This document shows, piece by piece, positions 7,157 to 16,113 of a stretch of 64,000 nt of DNA; the first letter of the stretch is position 1; each line of letters starts with the position of its first letter. Under the pieces are notes generated by a model. It was not told the origin of the DNA and made no database searches. It saw nothing but the letters and a program-made list of their open reading frames with translations. The translations under genes and the position numbers were made by a program. This DNA comes from Bog-159 sp963818855 (lineage in GTDB: Bacteria; Acidobacteriota; Terriglobia; Bryobacterales; Bryobacteraceae). The DNA is taken from positions 496,001 through 560,000 of the forward strand of contig CAWFUH010000003.1 of the NCBI GenBank assembly GCA_963818855.1, in the 5' to 3' direction.

Positions 7157-9982
7157 ATGGACCCGCATAACGTAGATTTGAAGCAAACCGTTAACCTGCC
7201 CCGTACCGCCTTCTCCATGAAGGCGAACCTTTCCCAAGCCGAGCCAAAGCTGCTCGACCGCTGGGCCACCGAGGATATCTACTCCCAAATCCGCCGCGCC
7301 CGCGCTGGACGCCCCACTTACATCCTTCACGACGGCCCGCCTTACGCCAACGGCCGCATCCACCTGGGCACCGCGTTCAACAAAATCCTCAAGGATTTCA
7401 TCGTGAAATCCAAAACCATGGCCGGCTTCGATGCTCCCTACGTCCCCGGTTGGGATTGCCACGGCCTGCCCATCGAGATCAAGGTCGATAGCGAGCTCGG
7501 CGCGCGCAAAGCCAGAATGTCCACCGCCGAAATCCGCGTCGAGTGCCGGAAATACGCCGAAAAGTACGTAGATCTGCAGCGCACCGACTTCAAGCGCCTC
7601 GGCGTTTTCGGCCGCTGGGACGACCCGTATCTCACCATGAGCGCGCAATACCAGTCGGTAATCGCGGGTGCGTTCGTCGAATTTCTCGATCGTGGTTACG
7701 TCTACAAAGGTCTCAAGCCCGTACACTGGTGTACGCGCGATCGCACCGCCCTAGCCGAAGCCGAGGTCGAGTACGCCGACCATTCCAGTCCCTCCATCTG
7801 GGTGCGTTTCGCCCTCACCTCCGATCCCGCCAGGATCGATCCCGCACTCGCCGGACACCACGTCTACGGCCTCATCTGGACCACTACGCCCTGGACCATC
7901 CCGGCCAACATGGCCATCGCCTTCCATCCGAAATACGAATACGTGGCCGTCGCAGTCGCAGGGCAGGTGGTTCCGCCCGCCGATCCTGTCTACATCGTCG
8001 CCGCTGACCTCCTGGCCGTCACCGCCCAAAAATGCGGCTGGACCAATTACGAAATCCTCGCCCGCTTCCCCGGCGCGCGCCTGGAAGGCGCCGTCTTCCA
8101 CCACCCCTTCCTGGAACGCGATTCGCCCGGCATCCTGGCCGATCACGTCACGCTCGAACAGGGCACCGGCGCAGTCCACACCGCCCCCGGACACGGCCAG
8201 GAAGACTACGTCGTCGGCCGCCAATACGGCCTCGCCACCTATTGCCCGGTGGATGCCGCCGGCCGCTTCTTCCACGCCGAAGGCGCCTCTGGAACGCTGC
8301 CCGAAGAAATAATCGGCAAAACGATTTGGGAAGCGAATCCCATCGTCATCGAAATCCTGCGCGCGCATCACGCCCTGCTCGCCACCGAAAGAATCGAACA
8401 CAGCTACCCGCATTGCTGGCGCTGCCATAAGCCCACTATCTTCCGCGCCACCGAGCAGTGGTTCATCGGCATGGACCTTAACAACTTCCGCCAGGATGCG
8501 CTCGAAGCCATCCGCCAGGTCCGCTGGAAGCCCGATTGGGGCCAGGAACGCATCTCCAATATGATCGCTGTGCGCCCCGACTGGTGCATCTCGCGCCAGC
8601 GTGTCTGGGGCGTGCCCATCATCGTCTTCTATTGCGACCGTTGCCGCGAGCCCATCACCGATCGCAAAATCCTGGATAGCATTGTGCAACTGTTCGCCGA
8701 ACACACAGCTGACGTCTGGTATCAGCGCACCGCCGCCGAGCTGCTGCCGCCCGGCATGGCTTGCGCCAAATGCGGCGCCACCGAGTTCAGTAAGGAAACC
8801 GACATCCTGGATGTCTGGTTCGATTCCGGCTCGAGCCACCTGGCCGTGCTCACCCCCGCCAACCAACTGACCTGGCCCGCGGATATGTACATCGAAGGCG
8901 GCGATCAATACCGCGGCTGGTTCCATAGCTCGCTGCTGATCGGCGTCGGACTCAAAGGCGCATCGCCATACCGCTCGTGCGCGCTCAGCGGCTGGGTGCT
9001 CGATGGCGAAGGCCGCGCGATGCACAAGTCCCTCGGCAACTCCATCGAGCCCGAAGAGATTATCAAACACCACGGCGCCGATCTCATTCGCTTGTGGTCG
9101 GCCTCGGTCGAATTCCACGAAGATGTGCGCCTCTCCGAGACCATCCTCACGCGCCTGCAGGAAGCCTACCGCAAGCTGCGCAATACGTTCCGCTACTTCC
9201 TGGGCAACCTGCACGGCTTCGATTCCCACACCCATGCGGTGCCCGTGGACGAAATGCGGGAGATCGATCAATGGATACTCGTCCGGGCCGAATCCCTGGT
9301 CGCCAACTGCCGCGCCTGGTATGACGAATTTGCGTTCCACAAGGTGTACCGCGCCCTCTACGACTTTGCCACCGTGGATCTGAGCGCCCTCTATTTCGAC
9401 GTCCTCAAAGACCGGCTCTACACCGCCGCCACCAAATCGCACGCCCGCCGCAGCGCCCAAACCGTGCTTTATCGCCTGCAATATGCCCTGGTGCGCCTGG
9501 TCGCCCCCATCCTCACCTTCACCGCCGAGGAAATCTGGACCCACATGGGACAACCTGGCAGCGTGCACCTCGCCCTGTTTCCCGAAGCCGCTGAATTGAC
9601 CGCCGGCCTTTCCGATGCACACCGGAAACGATCTGCCAATTGGGACCGTCTCATGAAAGTGAGGGAAGACGTGCTCAAGAGCCTCGAGCAGGCCCGCCAG
9701 GAGAAATTTATCGGCGCGCCCCTCGAGGCTCGGGTACGCCTGACCGCCAACTCGGATCTCTATCCTTTGCTCGTCGAATACGGCGAAGACCTGCCGGCCC
9801 TGTTCATTGTCTCCCAAGTAGCGGTAGCCCAAGCCGACGGCCCCGTGGCCATCCAGATCGAGCGTGCCGACGGCCAAAAATGCGTACGTTGCTGGAAATA
9901 CACCACCGACACCGGCGCCGACCCGCAATTCCCCACGATCTGCGGCGCCTGCGCCGCTGCCGTCAAGGAGACGCAAGGATGA
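7157..9982 (+). CDS. ileS: Isoleucyl-tRNA synthetase
   Basis: A 941-residue class I aminoacyl-tRNA synthetase that charges tRNA-Ile. The nucleotide-binding signature is DGPPYANGRIHLG (residues 59-71). The editing (CP1) domain follows, with TTPWTIPANMAIAFHP. The KMSKS loop reads AMHKSLGN around residue 622: the first Lys and Ser are changed while the second Lys is kept. A C-terminal zinc ribbon is present (CxxC near 911-914 and CxxC near 928-931). Length and architecture are normal for bacterial IleRS. It leads a housekeeping run with lspA and lgt. The bases just upstream (7060-7156) hold only low-complexity sequence. Confidence 0.98.
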   Translation: MDPHNVDLKQTVNLPRTAFSMKANLSQAEPKLLDRWATEDIYSQIRRARAGRPTYILHDGPPYANGRIHLGTAFNKILKDFIVKSKTMAGFDAPYVPGWDCHGLPIEIKVDSELGARKARMSTAEIRVECRKYAEKYVDLQRTDFKRLGVFGRWDDPYLTMSAQYQSVIAGAFVEFLDRGYVYKGLKPVHWCTRDRTALAEAEVEYADHSSPSIWVRFALTSDPARIDPALAGHHVYGLIWTTTPWTIPANMAIAFHPKYEYVAVAVAGQVVPPADPVYIVAADLLAVTAQKCGWTNYEILARFPGARLEGAVFHHPFLERDSPGILADHVTLEQGTGAVHTAPGHGQEDYVVGRQYGLATYCPVDAAGRFFHAEGASGTLPEEIIGKTIWEANPIVIEILRAHHALLATERIEHSYPHCWRCHKPTIFRATEQWFIGMDLNNFRQDALEAIRQVRWKPDWGQERISNMIAVRPDWCISRQRVWGVPIIVFYCDRCREPITDRKILDSIVQLFAEHTADVWYQRTAAELLPPGMACAKCGATEFSKETDILDVWFDSGSSHLAVLTPANQLTWPADMYIEGGDQYRGWFHSSLLIGVGLKGASPYRSCALSGWVLDGEGRAMHKSLGNSIEPEEIIKHHGADLIRLWSASVEFHEDVRLSETILTRLQEAYRKLRNTFRYFLGNLHGFDSHTHAVPVDEMREIDQWILVRAESLVANCRAWYDEFAFHKVYRALYDFATVDLSALYFDVLKDRLYTAATKSHARRSAQTVLYRLQYALVRLVAPILTFTAEEIWTHMGQPGSVHLALFPEAAELTAGLSDAHRKRSANWDRLMKVREDVLKSLEQARQEKFIGAPLEARVRLTANSDLYPLLVEYGEDLPALFIVSQVAVAQADGPVAIQIERADGQKCVRCWKYTTDTGADPQFPTICGACAAAVKETQG

Positions 9983-10027
9983 CGCGCCCTTCGACCGCAG
10001 CCGTAGCCCCGCTCTCCGAGGTCACCC

Positions 10028-10519
10028 ATGATTGATCCCCGCCTCAAGGCCTACAGCCTCTCCGCGGTAGTTTTCGCCATCGACCGCTTGACCAAGTGGA
10101 TCATCGAAGCGCACGTCTCCGCCTTCGATGTCCACCCCGTTATCCCCGGCTTCTTCGATATCGTACACTCCCAAAACCGCGGCGTCGCTTTCGGAATTAT
10201 GAACGACTCCACCTCGGCCTGGCGCACCGTGGTCCTGATCGTCTTTTCGGCCGTCGCGCTGGTGCTCATCGCCGGCCTTCTCTGGAAAACCGCGCGTCTC
10301 GACCGCTGGACCGCTACCGGTCTGGCGTTAGTGCTGGGCGGCGCCGCCGGCAATTTGTTCGACCGCATCCTCTCGGGCCAGGTCACCGATTTTCTGGAAT
10401 TCTACGTCGGCGACCTGCACTGGCCTACATTTAACGTCGCCGACTCCTGCATCGTCATCGGCAGCGGTTTGATCCTGCTCGAATTGCTGCGGCCCAAACG
10501 CCAGCCGGCAGGCGCCTGA
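10028..10519 (+). CDS. lspA: Signal peptidase II (prolipoprotein signal peptidase)
   Basis: A 163-residue aspartic membrane protease that removes signal peptides from diacylglyceryl-modified prolipoproteins. Four hydrophobic segments are visible. Conserved elements are the DRLTKW region near residue 18, SQNRGVAFG (about 50-58), the first catalytic Asp in NLFDRI (Asp112) and the second in FNVADS (Asp139). Its stop TGA shares one base with the ATG of lgt, so the two lipoprotein-processing genes are translationally coupled. ileS-lspA is a common bacterial order. Confidence 0.97.
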   Translation: MIDPRLKAYSLSAVVFAIDRLTKWIIEAHVSAFDVHPVIPGFFDIVHSQNRGVAFGIMNDSTSAWRTVVLIVFSAVALVLIAGLLWKTARLDRWTATGLALVLGGAAGNLFDRILSGQVTDFLEFYVGDLHWPTFNVADSCIVIGSGLILLELLRPKRQPAGA

Positions 10520-11313
10520 TGCTCCCCCGCCTCTTCCACATCGGAAGCTATTCGCAAGCGACCTACGGCGTACTGGTTGCCATCGCGTTCCTGGTGGCGC
10601 TATCAGTGGTCGCGCGCCTGGCCCGCCGCGCCGGTCTCAATAGCGACCAAGTCGTCAACCTGGGCATCCTCTGCGGCCTCAGCGCCATCGTGGGCGCCAA
10701 GCTCATGATGTACCTGATCGACATCCCCTACTACGTCCAGAATCCCGGAGAGATCCTCTCCCTGTCCACCCTGCAAGCCGGCGGCGTTTTCTATGGTGGC
10801 CTGATCGCGGCCTTGATCGCCTCTACAGTCTATATGCGCCGCCATCGCCTGCCCCCGCTGCTCACCGCCGACGTCTTCGCGCCCGGCATCGCGCTGGGCC
10901 ACAGCATTGGCCGCCTCGGCTGCTTCGCCGCAGGCTGCTGCTGGGGCCTCCCAACCAGTCTCCCTTGGGGCGTGACATTTACCAACCCGATCGCCCACGA
11001 ACTCGTCGGCGTGCCGCTCGACATCAAACTCCATCCCACGCAGTTGTATGAATCCGCAGCCGAGCTCATCATTTTCGCTATTCTCTACTGGCGCATCCGC
11101 CGCCCACACGCGCCCGGCGCCATCATCAGCCTCTACCTGATCCTCTATTCCGCCGTCCGTTTCCTGGTCGAATTCGTGCGCTACCACGAGCAGGCCAACC
11201 CCTTCGGCGGGCCGCTCAACACCTCCCAGTGGATCTCCCTGCTACTCGCCGGATTGGGCGCGGCATATTTCCTGCGGCGGCGAACCCATCCGGTGCCTGC
11301 CGTTGTGCATTGA
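10519..11313 (+). CDS. lgt: Prolipoprotein diacylglyceryl transferase
   Basis: A 264-residue inner-membrane enzyme that transfers diacylglycerol from phosphatidylglycerol to the lipobox cysteine, the step before LspA. The family signature is clear: GHSIGRLGCFAAGCCWG at about residues 128-144 and HPTQLYES near 174. The N-terminus carries the AQATYGVL-like lipid-site stretch, here SQATYGVLVAIAFL. Several hydrophobic helices are present and the length is normal. It overlaps lspA by one base. Confidence 0.96.
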   Translation: MLPRLFHIGSYSQATYGVLVAIAFLVALSVVARLARRAGLNSDQVVNLGILCGLSAIVGAKLMMYLIDIPYYVQNPGEILSLSTLQAGGVFYGGLIAALIASTVYMRRHRLPPLLTADVFAPGIALGHSIGRLGCFAAGCCWGLPTSLPWGVTFTNPIAHELVGVPLDIKLHPTQLYESAAELIIFAILYWRIRRPHAPGAIISLYLILYSAVRFLVEFVRYHEQANPFGGPLNTSQWISLLLAGLGAAYFLRRRTHPVPAVVH

Positions 11314-11745
11314 CCTAAATCGCAGGCCGATTTCAGCGACGTATTGAGGAACTTGCCAGATCCCGCGACGTTCGATCACGCGGATCAGAATGGCCGCGCG
11401 TACCGCGCTTTCGCGCACTTCGAGACCATGCGGGCTCCGGGAGGCGGCTCAGGGATTTATTACTTCTCCGTGGTGGAGGCGCCGGCGGATCAGTGGCAAG
11501 CTGATTGAGGAGCGGCTGCCAGGTCGATGCGCGAAGCCGTCGAGATCCTGCGGCAATCCAACAGCTGCGCCAGCGCAACATATGAACGTGCCAACAAAGC
11601 CTGGGACCTCACTTTACGCGAGCACGACATTACTGAGGATATGTGGAACCACCGGCGGAGCGAGATCGATACTCTGGAATCCCGGCGCATGGTGGACGAG
11701 CTTAATCGCCGTGAGGGCCGAGTCGCTGGCGCGTGGTGCCTATGA
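11314..11745 (+). pseudogene. Unidentified coding remnant after lgt
   Basis: The 426 bases between lgt and pyrF hold no gene that I recognise. One frame, in phase with lgt, reads like protein: a stretch containing FDHADQNGRAYRAFAHFETM and YYFSVVEAPADQW, then an in-frame TGA (11506-11508), then a helical 72-residue segment from ATG 11527 (REAVEILRQSN ... ESRRMVDELNRREG). This could be a decayed gene or a real short protein starting at 11527. The GAGGAG at 11507-11512 is rather far from that ATG. I know of no selenoprotein family that this TGA would fit. Confidence 0.3.
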
Positions 11746-12462
11746 CGGAGTATTGATCGCCGGCTCAGCAATCTCGTCCATCACGCGCGCTGCCTCGGCC
11801 GCTGGATCCGAAGCCCGCGTGATCTGCCGGCCCATCACGACATAATCCGCCCCGGCCCGCAACGCTTCCGCCGGCGTGGCCACTCGCTTCTGATCGCCCT
11901 TGGCCGCCCCGCCCGAGCGCACCCCCGGCGTCACCAGGATCGCCTTCGCACCTGCTTGCGCGCGCACTGTCGCGGCATCCAGCGGCGAGCATACCAGCCC
12001 ATCCATGCCCGCCTCCATCGCCTTGCGCACCCGCAGCGACACCAGATCCGAAATTGCGCACTCGTACCCCAAATCCGCCAGATCCTGCTGATCGAAACTG
12101 GTGAGCACCGTGACGGCGAGCAGTTTTGTGCCGGCAACGCCCCGCCCTTCAATGGCGGCCCGCATCACCTGGCTGCTGCCATGCACCGTCAGCAATTGCA
12201 CGCCGCTGTGCGCCGCCACCCGCACCGCGCGCTTCACCGTCTCGCCGATGTCGTAATATTTCTGATCCAGAAACACGTCCTTGCCCTGGTCCAGAAGCTC
12301 GCGCACGAAGTCCATGCCGGCCGCCGCATACAGCTCCATCCCGACTTTATAAAAGCCGATCCGCGCACCCAGCCGCGCCACCAGCGCGCGCGCTTCCGCC
12401 GCGGAATCTACATCGAGAGCCACGATAATAGGGTTCCGAGTCATATCATTCACGCCAGTCAT
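11740..12462 (-). CDS. pyrF: Orotidine 5'-phosphate decarboxylase
   Basis: A 240-residue TIM-barrel enzyme that decarboxylates OMP to UMP in pyrimidine synthesis. The N-terminal strand IIVALDVDS, the catalytic DQKYYDIGETVKRAV region (the usual DxKxxDI form, about residues 65-79) and the phosphate-binding end (TPGVRSGG and ADYVVMGRQIT) are all present. The first ATG follows the selD stop codon directly; the internal ATG at 12444 gives the more usual N-terminus (MTRNPIIVALDV). The arrangement points to co-transcription with selD. Confidence 0.95.
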   Translation of the reverse strand: MTGVNDMTRNPIIVALDVDSAAEARALVARLGARIGFYKVGMELYAAAGMDFVRELLDQGKDVFLDQKYYDIGETVKRAVRVAAHSGVQLLTVHGSSQVMRAAIEGRGVAGTKLLAVTVLTSFDQQDLADLGYECAISDLVSLRVRKAMEAGMDGLVCSPLDAATVRAQAGAKAILVTPGVRSGGAAKGDQKRVATPAEALRAGADYVVMGRQITRASDPAAEAARVMDEIAEPAINTPS

Positions 12463-13497
12463 TCATATCAGCCTGATCGGTTTCGCCTGCCGCGCGAGCA
12501 CCCTCCCGATCGCGTACGCGTCCGGAAACACGGCCGTCAGCGCCGCCGCATCCGGCTCCGGCAAGGTGATCAGCAGCCCGCCCGAGGTTTGGGGATCGTA
12601 CAACAGGTCTTCCACTTCGCCGGGCCACGCGCGGGCCGCCTCCACCGCGCACGAAGCGAATTCGCGATTATTCTTGAGGCCCCCGGGAATCGCCCCCAGC
12701 CGCGCATACTCCAAAGCGCCCTCCAGAAATCTCAGCCGATCCACTTCAATCTCCAGTGTCACGCCGCTGGCCAGCGCCATCTCCCGCGCATGCCCAATTA
12801 GCCCGAATCCGGTAACGTCCGTACAGCCGTGCACGTCGTAGGCCAACATAGCCTCGCAGGCCCGGCGGTTGAGGGTTAGCATGGAAGCCACCGAAGCCTC
12901 CACGTCCGCGTCGCGCGCGATGCCGCGCTTCAGCGCCGTCGAGATCACTCCGGTTCCCAGCCGTTTAGTGAACACCAGCGCATCGCCCGCGCGTGCGCCC
13001 GCATTCGCCTTCACCCGCGCGGGGTGCACCGTACCGGTCACTGCATAGCCGAACTTGATCTCCTCGTCCGCCACGCTGTGGCCGCCCAACACGGCGCAAT
13101 CGGCTTCGCGCATCTTCTCCGCGCCTCCCTTCAGAATCTCTTCCAAATCCGCGAAATCGCCCTGCGCCGGATACGCCAGAATCGAAAGCGCCGAAATCGG
13201 CCGCCCGCCCATGGCGTACACATCGCTCAGCGAATTGGCCGCCGCGATCGCACCATAAGTAAACGGATCGTCCACAATCGGCGTGAAAAAATCGACCGTC
13301 TGCACCAGGGCAAGCTCCGCCGTCAACTGGTAAACCCCGGCATCGTCGGCCGTGTCGAAGCCCACCAGCACGTTTGGATTCACCACACGCGGGATGCTCG
13401 CCAACACCCTGTCCAACAACTTTGGACTCAGCTTCGACGCTCAACCCGCGGCTTTCACGTGGGCCGTAAGTTTGCGTAGCTGTGTAGTCTCCGCCAT
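12463..13497 (-). CDS. selD: Selenophosphate synthase containing selenocysteine (UGA at codon 19)
   Basis: SelD makes selenophosphate from selenide and ATP. Read normally, the gene would start without an ATG at about 13419 and lack its N-terminus. Extending upstream through an in-frame TGA (13443-13441) gives ATG 13497 and the residues MAETTQLRKLTAHVKAAG, then UGA, then ASKLSPKLLDRVL. This matches the family's active-site segment G-[C/U]-x-x-K, so the product is a 344-residue protein with Sec19 and catalytic Lys22. Downstream motifs are intact: GFDTADDAGVYQL, VDFFTPIVDDP, ANSLSDVYAMGG, GGHSVADEEIKFGY. A hairpin suited to be a bacterial SECIS follows the UGA. The organism should therefore own selA, selB and selC elsewhere. 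pyrF follows directly. Confidence 0.9.
13411..13427 (-). promoter_or_regulatory. Putative bacterial SECIS element in selD
   Basis: Read on the minus strand, GTCCAA-AGTTG-TTGGAC forms a perfect 6-bp stem with a 5-base loop. The loop begins 19 bases after the UGA, within the distance known for bacterial SECIS elements, and has a G among its first two bases, as that class requires. It would recruit SelB with Sec-tRNA to decode the UGA at 13443-13441. Confidence 0.7.
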
Positions 13498-13527
13498 TTG
13501 TCCTCGCGTCCTTACTATAATAACGGG

Positions 13528-14925
13528 ATGCGTCGAACCGCCATCGTGCTGTCTGTTTTTGCCATGGCTCTGGCCCTGGCCCTGGCTTCCCGCGAGCCGC
13601 AAGTCGATACTCGCCTCAAACACGCCTCACGCCGCGCCGAGCAAAACGGTTGGATCTGGGTGCACCTGGAGGGCGGCCCGTCCGACATCGGATATCAGCA
13701 CGGGTACCTGCTGGCGCCCGAGATCCGCGACACTCTGCAAACAATCTCGCTCGAAATGAAGCACGAGGAAAAGCACGATTGGCAGTTCTTCCGCGATAAG
13801 GCGCAGAACATGCTGTGGCCGCACGTGGAAGCCGAATACCGCGCAGAATTGCAGGGCATTGCCGATGGGGCCGCCGCGCGCGGCGTGAAGCTGGACGTGT
13901 GGGACGTGGTGGCGCTGAACGCCTGGCTCGAGATGCCGTATTTTGACAAGTGGGATTCGAAACAGCACGGCCTTCTCCCGCAGCCGGCGACCGCCGAGCA
14001 TTGCAGCGCCTTTGTGGCCACCGGCAGCTACACCAAGGACGGACGCGTGGTCATCGCCCACAACAACTGGACCAGCTACGAAACCGGCGAGCGCTGGAAC
14101 ATCATCTTCGATATCGTGCCCGCGCAGGGCAACCACATGCTGATGGACGGCATGGCCGGGCTCATACACAGCGGCGACGATTTCGGCGTGAATTCAGCCG
14201 GCATCATGATTACCGAAACCACTATCAGCCGCTTCAACGGTTTCGATCCGGACGCCGTTCCCGAATTCGTGCGCGCCCGCAAAGCCATGCAGTATTCGGC
14301 CTCCATCGACGATTTCGTCCGCATCATGAAAGAGGGCAACAACGGCGGCTACGCCAACAACTGGCTGGTGGCGGACCGCAAGACCAACGAAGTTGCCAGC
14401 CTGGAACTGGGCCTGAAAAACGTCACGCTGAACCGCACGCGCGATGGCTTTTTCGTGGGATCGAACTTCCCGGTGGATGCAAAACTCGTGCGCGAGGAGA
14501 CCGATTTCGACGTCAAGGACGCGAGCGATAGCGCCAACGCCCGCCACGCCCGCTGGCTGCAGTTAATGGAACAGAACAAGGGCAAAATCGACGCAGCCGC
14601 CGCCCAACGCTTCCTGGCCGACCACTTCGATACATTCGAAAACAAGATAGACCCAGACGAGCGGTCGCTCTGCGGGCACATCGATAAATCCGCGCGCGGC
14701 GATCTGCCCTGGGTCGGACCGTATTCGCCGACCGGCGCGGTGCAGTCCAAAGTGTCGGATGCCGCCATGGCCGAAGCCATGACGCTACGTGCTTCACTAG
14801 GCCACTCCTGCGGTATCGGATTCAAAGCCGCCGAGCACCTGCGCAAGCACGCCGAATTCGCCTGGCAGCGCTCCGTACTCCGCGACATGCCGTCGCGCCC
14901 ATGGACCACCTTCACCGCGCAGTAG
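13528..14925 (+). CDS. Exported C45/phospholipase B-like Ntn hydrolase
   Basis: A 465-residue protein with a signal peptide (MRR then a hydrophobic run rich in Ala and Leu). The body resembles phospholipase-B-like and C45-type autoproteolytic hydrolases. EGGPSDIGYQHGYLLAPE is near the N-terminus, and Cys159 lies in EHCSAFVATGSYTKDGRVV, the place where such Ntn hydrolases cleave themselves and expose the nucleophilic Cys. AHNNWTSYETGERWNI follows. It probably cleaves an amide or ester bond outside the cytoplasm; the substrate is unknown. A perfect TATAAT (13516-13521) lies 7 bases before this ATG, so the message may be leaderless. The gene is divergent from selD. Confidence 0.75.
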   Translation: MRRTAIVLSVFAMALALALASREPQVDTRLKHASRRAEQNGWIWVHLEGGPSDIGYQHGYLLAPEIRDTLQTISLEMKHEEKHDWQFFRDKAQNMLWPHVEAEYRAELQGIADGAAARGVKLDVWDVVALNAWLEMPYFDKWDSKQHGLLPQPATAEHCSAFVATGSYTKDGRVVIAHNNWTSYETGERWNIIFDIVPAQGNHMLMDGMAGLIHSGDDFGVNSAGIMITETTISRFNGFDPDAVPEFVRARKAMQYSASIDDFVRIMKEGNNGGYANNWLVADRKTNEVASLELGLKNVTLNRTRDGFFVGSNFPVDAKLVREETDFDVKDASDSANARHARWLQLMEQNKGKIDAAAAQRFLADHFDTFENKIDPDERSLCGHIDKSARGDLPWVGPYSPTGAVQSKVSDAAMAEAMTLRASLGHSCGIGFKAAEHLRKHAEFAWQRSVLRDMPSRPWTTFTAQ

Positions 14926-14967
14926 TGGGGCGGGCCTCCAGGCCTGCGGCGGGTCTCCAGACCCGCC
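14925..14967 (+). repeat. Two-hairpin dispersed repeat, copy 2
   Basis: GTGGGGCGGGCCTCC-AGGCCTGC followed by a GGCGGGTCT-CC-AGACCCGCC hairpin. It shows the same two-stem plan as the copies at 3922, 41083, 48313 and 53205, with different paired bases in the stems. It begins at the last base of the C45-like gene's stop codon. Confidence 0.75.
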
Positions 14968-14990
14968 CCCTGATCATCACGGTGCAAGCC

Positions 14991-15512
14991 ATGTACGACA
15001 GAGGGGCCCATACCGGCAAACCGCTGCGCCCGGATGAAATCGCCAAATTCCGAAGCTACCAGGAAAAAGCCGGTCGCGAATACGCCGTAAGCGGCATCTA
15101 TTTCGACATCCGCATCCGCGAAGACGCGTACTTGCGCCAACAAGGATACTCGGTGATTCCCGACCAATTCCTGTCGCGCGGCGCGATCAACCTGTTCATC
15201 ACGACTACCCTCGGCTACGACATCGATCGCGATCGCACCGGAGGTTGCTCCATGGGACCGGTGCCACCCTCGCGCCGGTCCGGAGGCGATCCATATTACA
15301 AAATCTTTTTGGGACTACGGGACGCGCGCGATACCACGCTCCCGCATGAATACGCCCATCACTTTACGCTGGACACGCGAAAAAATCCTACTGCCGCGGC
15401 CAACTTCTGGGCCGACCTCCGAAACGATTACTGGCTTTGGCTGCAGCGCCGAGGCATGCCGATTCCGGATTTCCGGGTCTGCGCCAATGCGGAATGGGCG
15501 CGCCTGGCCTGA
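14991..15512 (+). CDS. Hypothetical protein with HEXXH zinc-protease motif
   Basis: About 173 residues from ATG 14991; a GTG nine bases earlier is an alternative. The motif LPHEYAHHF places HEYAH at residues 119-123, the zinc-binding and catalytic signature of many metallopeptidases. I cannot see a certain third ligand or a downstream Glu motif. No clear signal peptide follows from this start, although LIITVQA just upstream is hydrophobic. The N-terminal part (SGIYFDIRIREDAYLRQQGY) is not a family I recognise. It follows the C45-like hydrolase after a repeat element. The call as a metallopeptidase rests on the motif alone. Confidence 0.55.
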   Translation: MYDRGAHTGKPLRPDEIAKFRSYQEKAGREYAVSGIYFDIRIREDAYLRQQGYSVIPDQFLSRGAINLFITTTLGYDIDRDRTGGCSMGPVPPSRRSGGDPYYKIFLGLRDARDTTLPHEYAHHFTLDTRKNPTAAANFWADLRNDYWLWLQRRGMPIPDFRVCANAEWARLA

Positions 15513-15624
15513 GCCCCAAGAAAGGGCCATTGCCTTCTCACGCCGAAAGATGCATACTGTGGAAAGCCAGGCAGCAAATAAGTGCGTATATGCGCATTTA
15601 GTGCGTATTTACTATGAGGGAATT

Positions 15625-16113
15625 ATGCGTAGGGTGAGCTCGACTTACTGCCTTTCGATCATCTTACTCGCTGGGCCATGGCTTGCATCAGGATCGACTT
15701 TCAATTCACCGGCAGTGTACTTACCCGGTTCGAACACCGAGGCCTTCGTGGTGGCCGACTTCAACGGCGACGGCAAACCCGATTTGGCCGTAATTGCCTT
15801 CAACCACGACTATATAGGCATCTTGCTGAACAATGGCGACGGCACTTTTCGCCAGGCTGCCCAGTACGCCTCAACCTACCCGTTCGACATAGCTGAAGGT
15901 GACTTCAACGGCGATGGAAAAATGGACCTGGTGCTCACGGATGTTGACGGCCTGTGGCTCCTGACCGGCAACGGCGACGGCACATTTGAGAAAATCAATA
16001 TCGCGCCTTTTCCGAGCAACAACTCGCCGGGCGGCGACATAGTGGTGGCTGACTTCAATGGAGACGGTAAACCGGACGTATTAGTAGGTTTTGACGAGTA
16101 TGGCTCGAGGTAG
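15625..16113 (+). CDS. Truncated FG-GAP repeat protein (partial duplicate)
   Basis: 162 residues with a signal peptide and three calcium-binding FG-GAP/VCBS-type units (ADFNGDGKPD, GDFNGDGKMD, ADFNGDGKPD). The start at 15625 has GAGGG four bases upstream. It corresponds to only the first fifth or so of the paralogue at 16289-18472, sharing the SPAVYLPGSNT N-terminus, and stops abruptly after GFDEYGSR at the position where the paralogue goes on. A common upstream motif, GCATACTGT (15552 and 16225), suggests the promoter was copied too. It may be secreted as a mini-protein or be a dying duplicate. Confidence 0.7.
   Translation: MRRVSSTYCLSIILLAGPWLASGSTFNSPAVYLPGSNTEAFVVADFNGDGKPDLAVIAFNHDYIGILLNNGDGTFRQAAQYASTYPFDIAEGDFNGDGKMDLVLTDVDGLWLLTGNGDGTFEKINIAPFPSNNSPGGDIVVADFNGDGKPDVLVGFDEYGSR

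Noticed and set aside
7751..9976. Very long open frame on the minus strand opposite ileS (about 740 codons)
   Set aside because: It is the antisense shadow of ileS caused by GC-rich codon bias; it has no ribosome site, and its composition (Gly, Ala, Asp, Val rich) fits no protein family.
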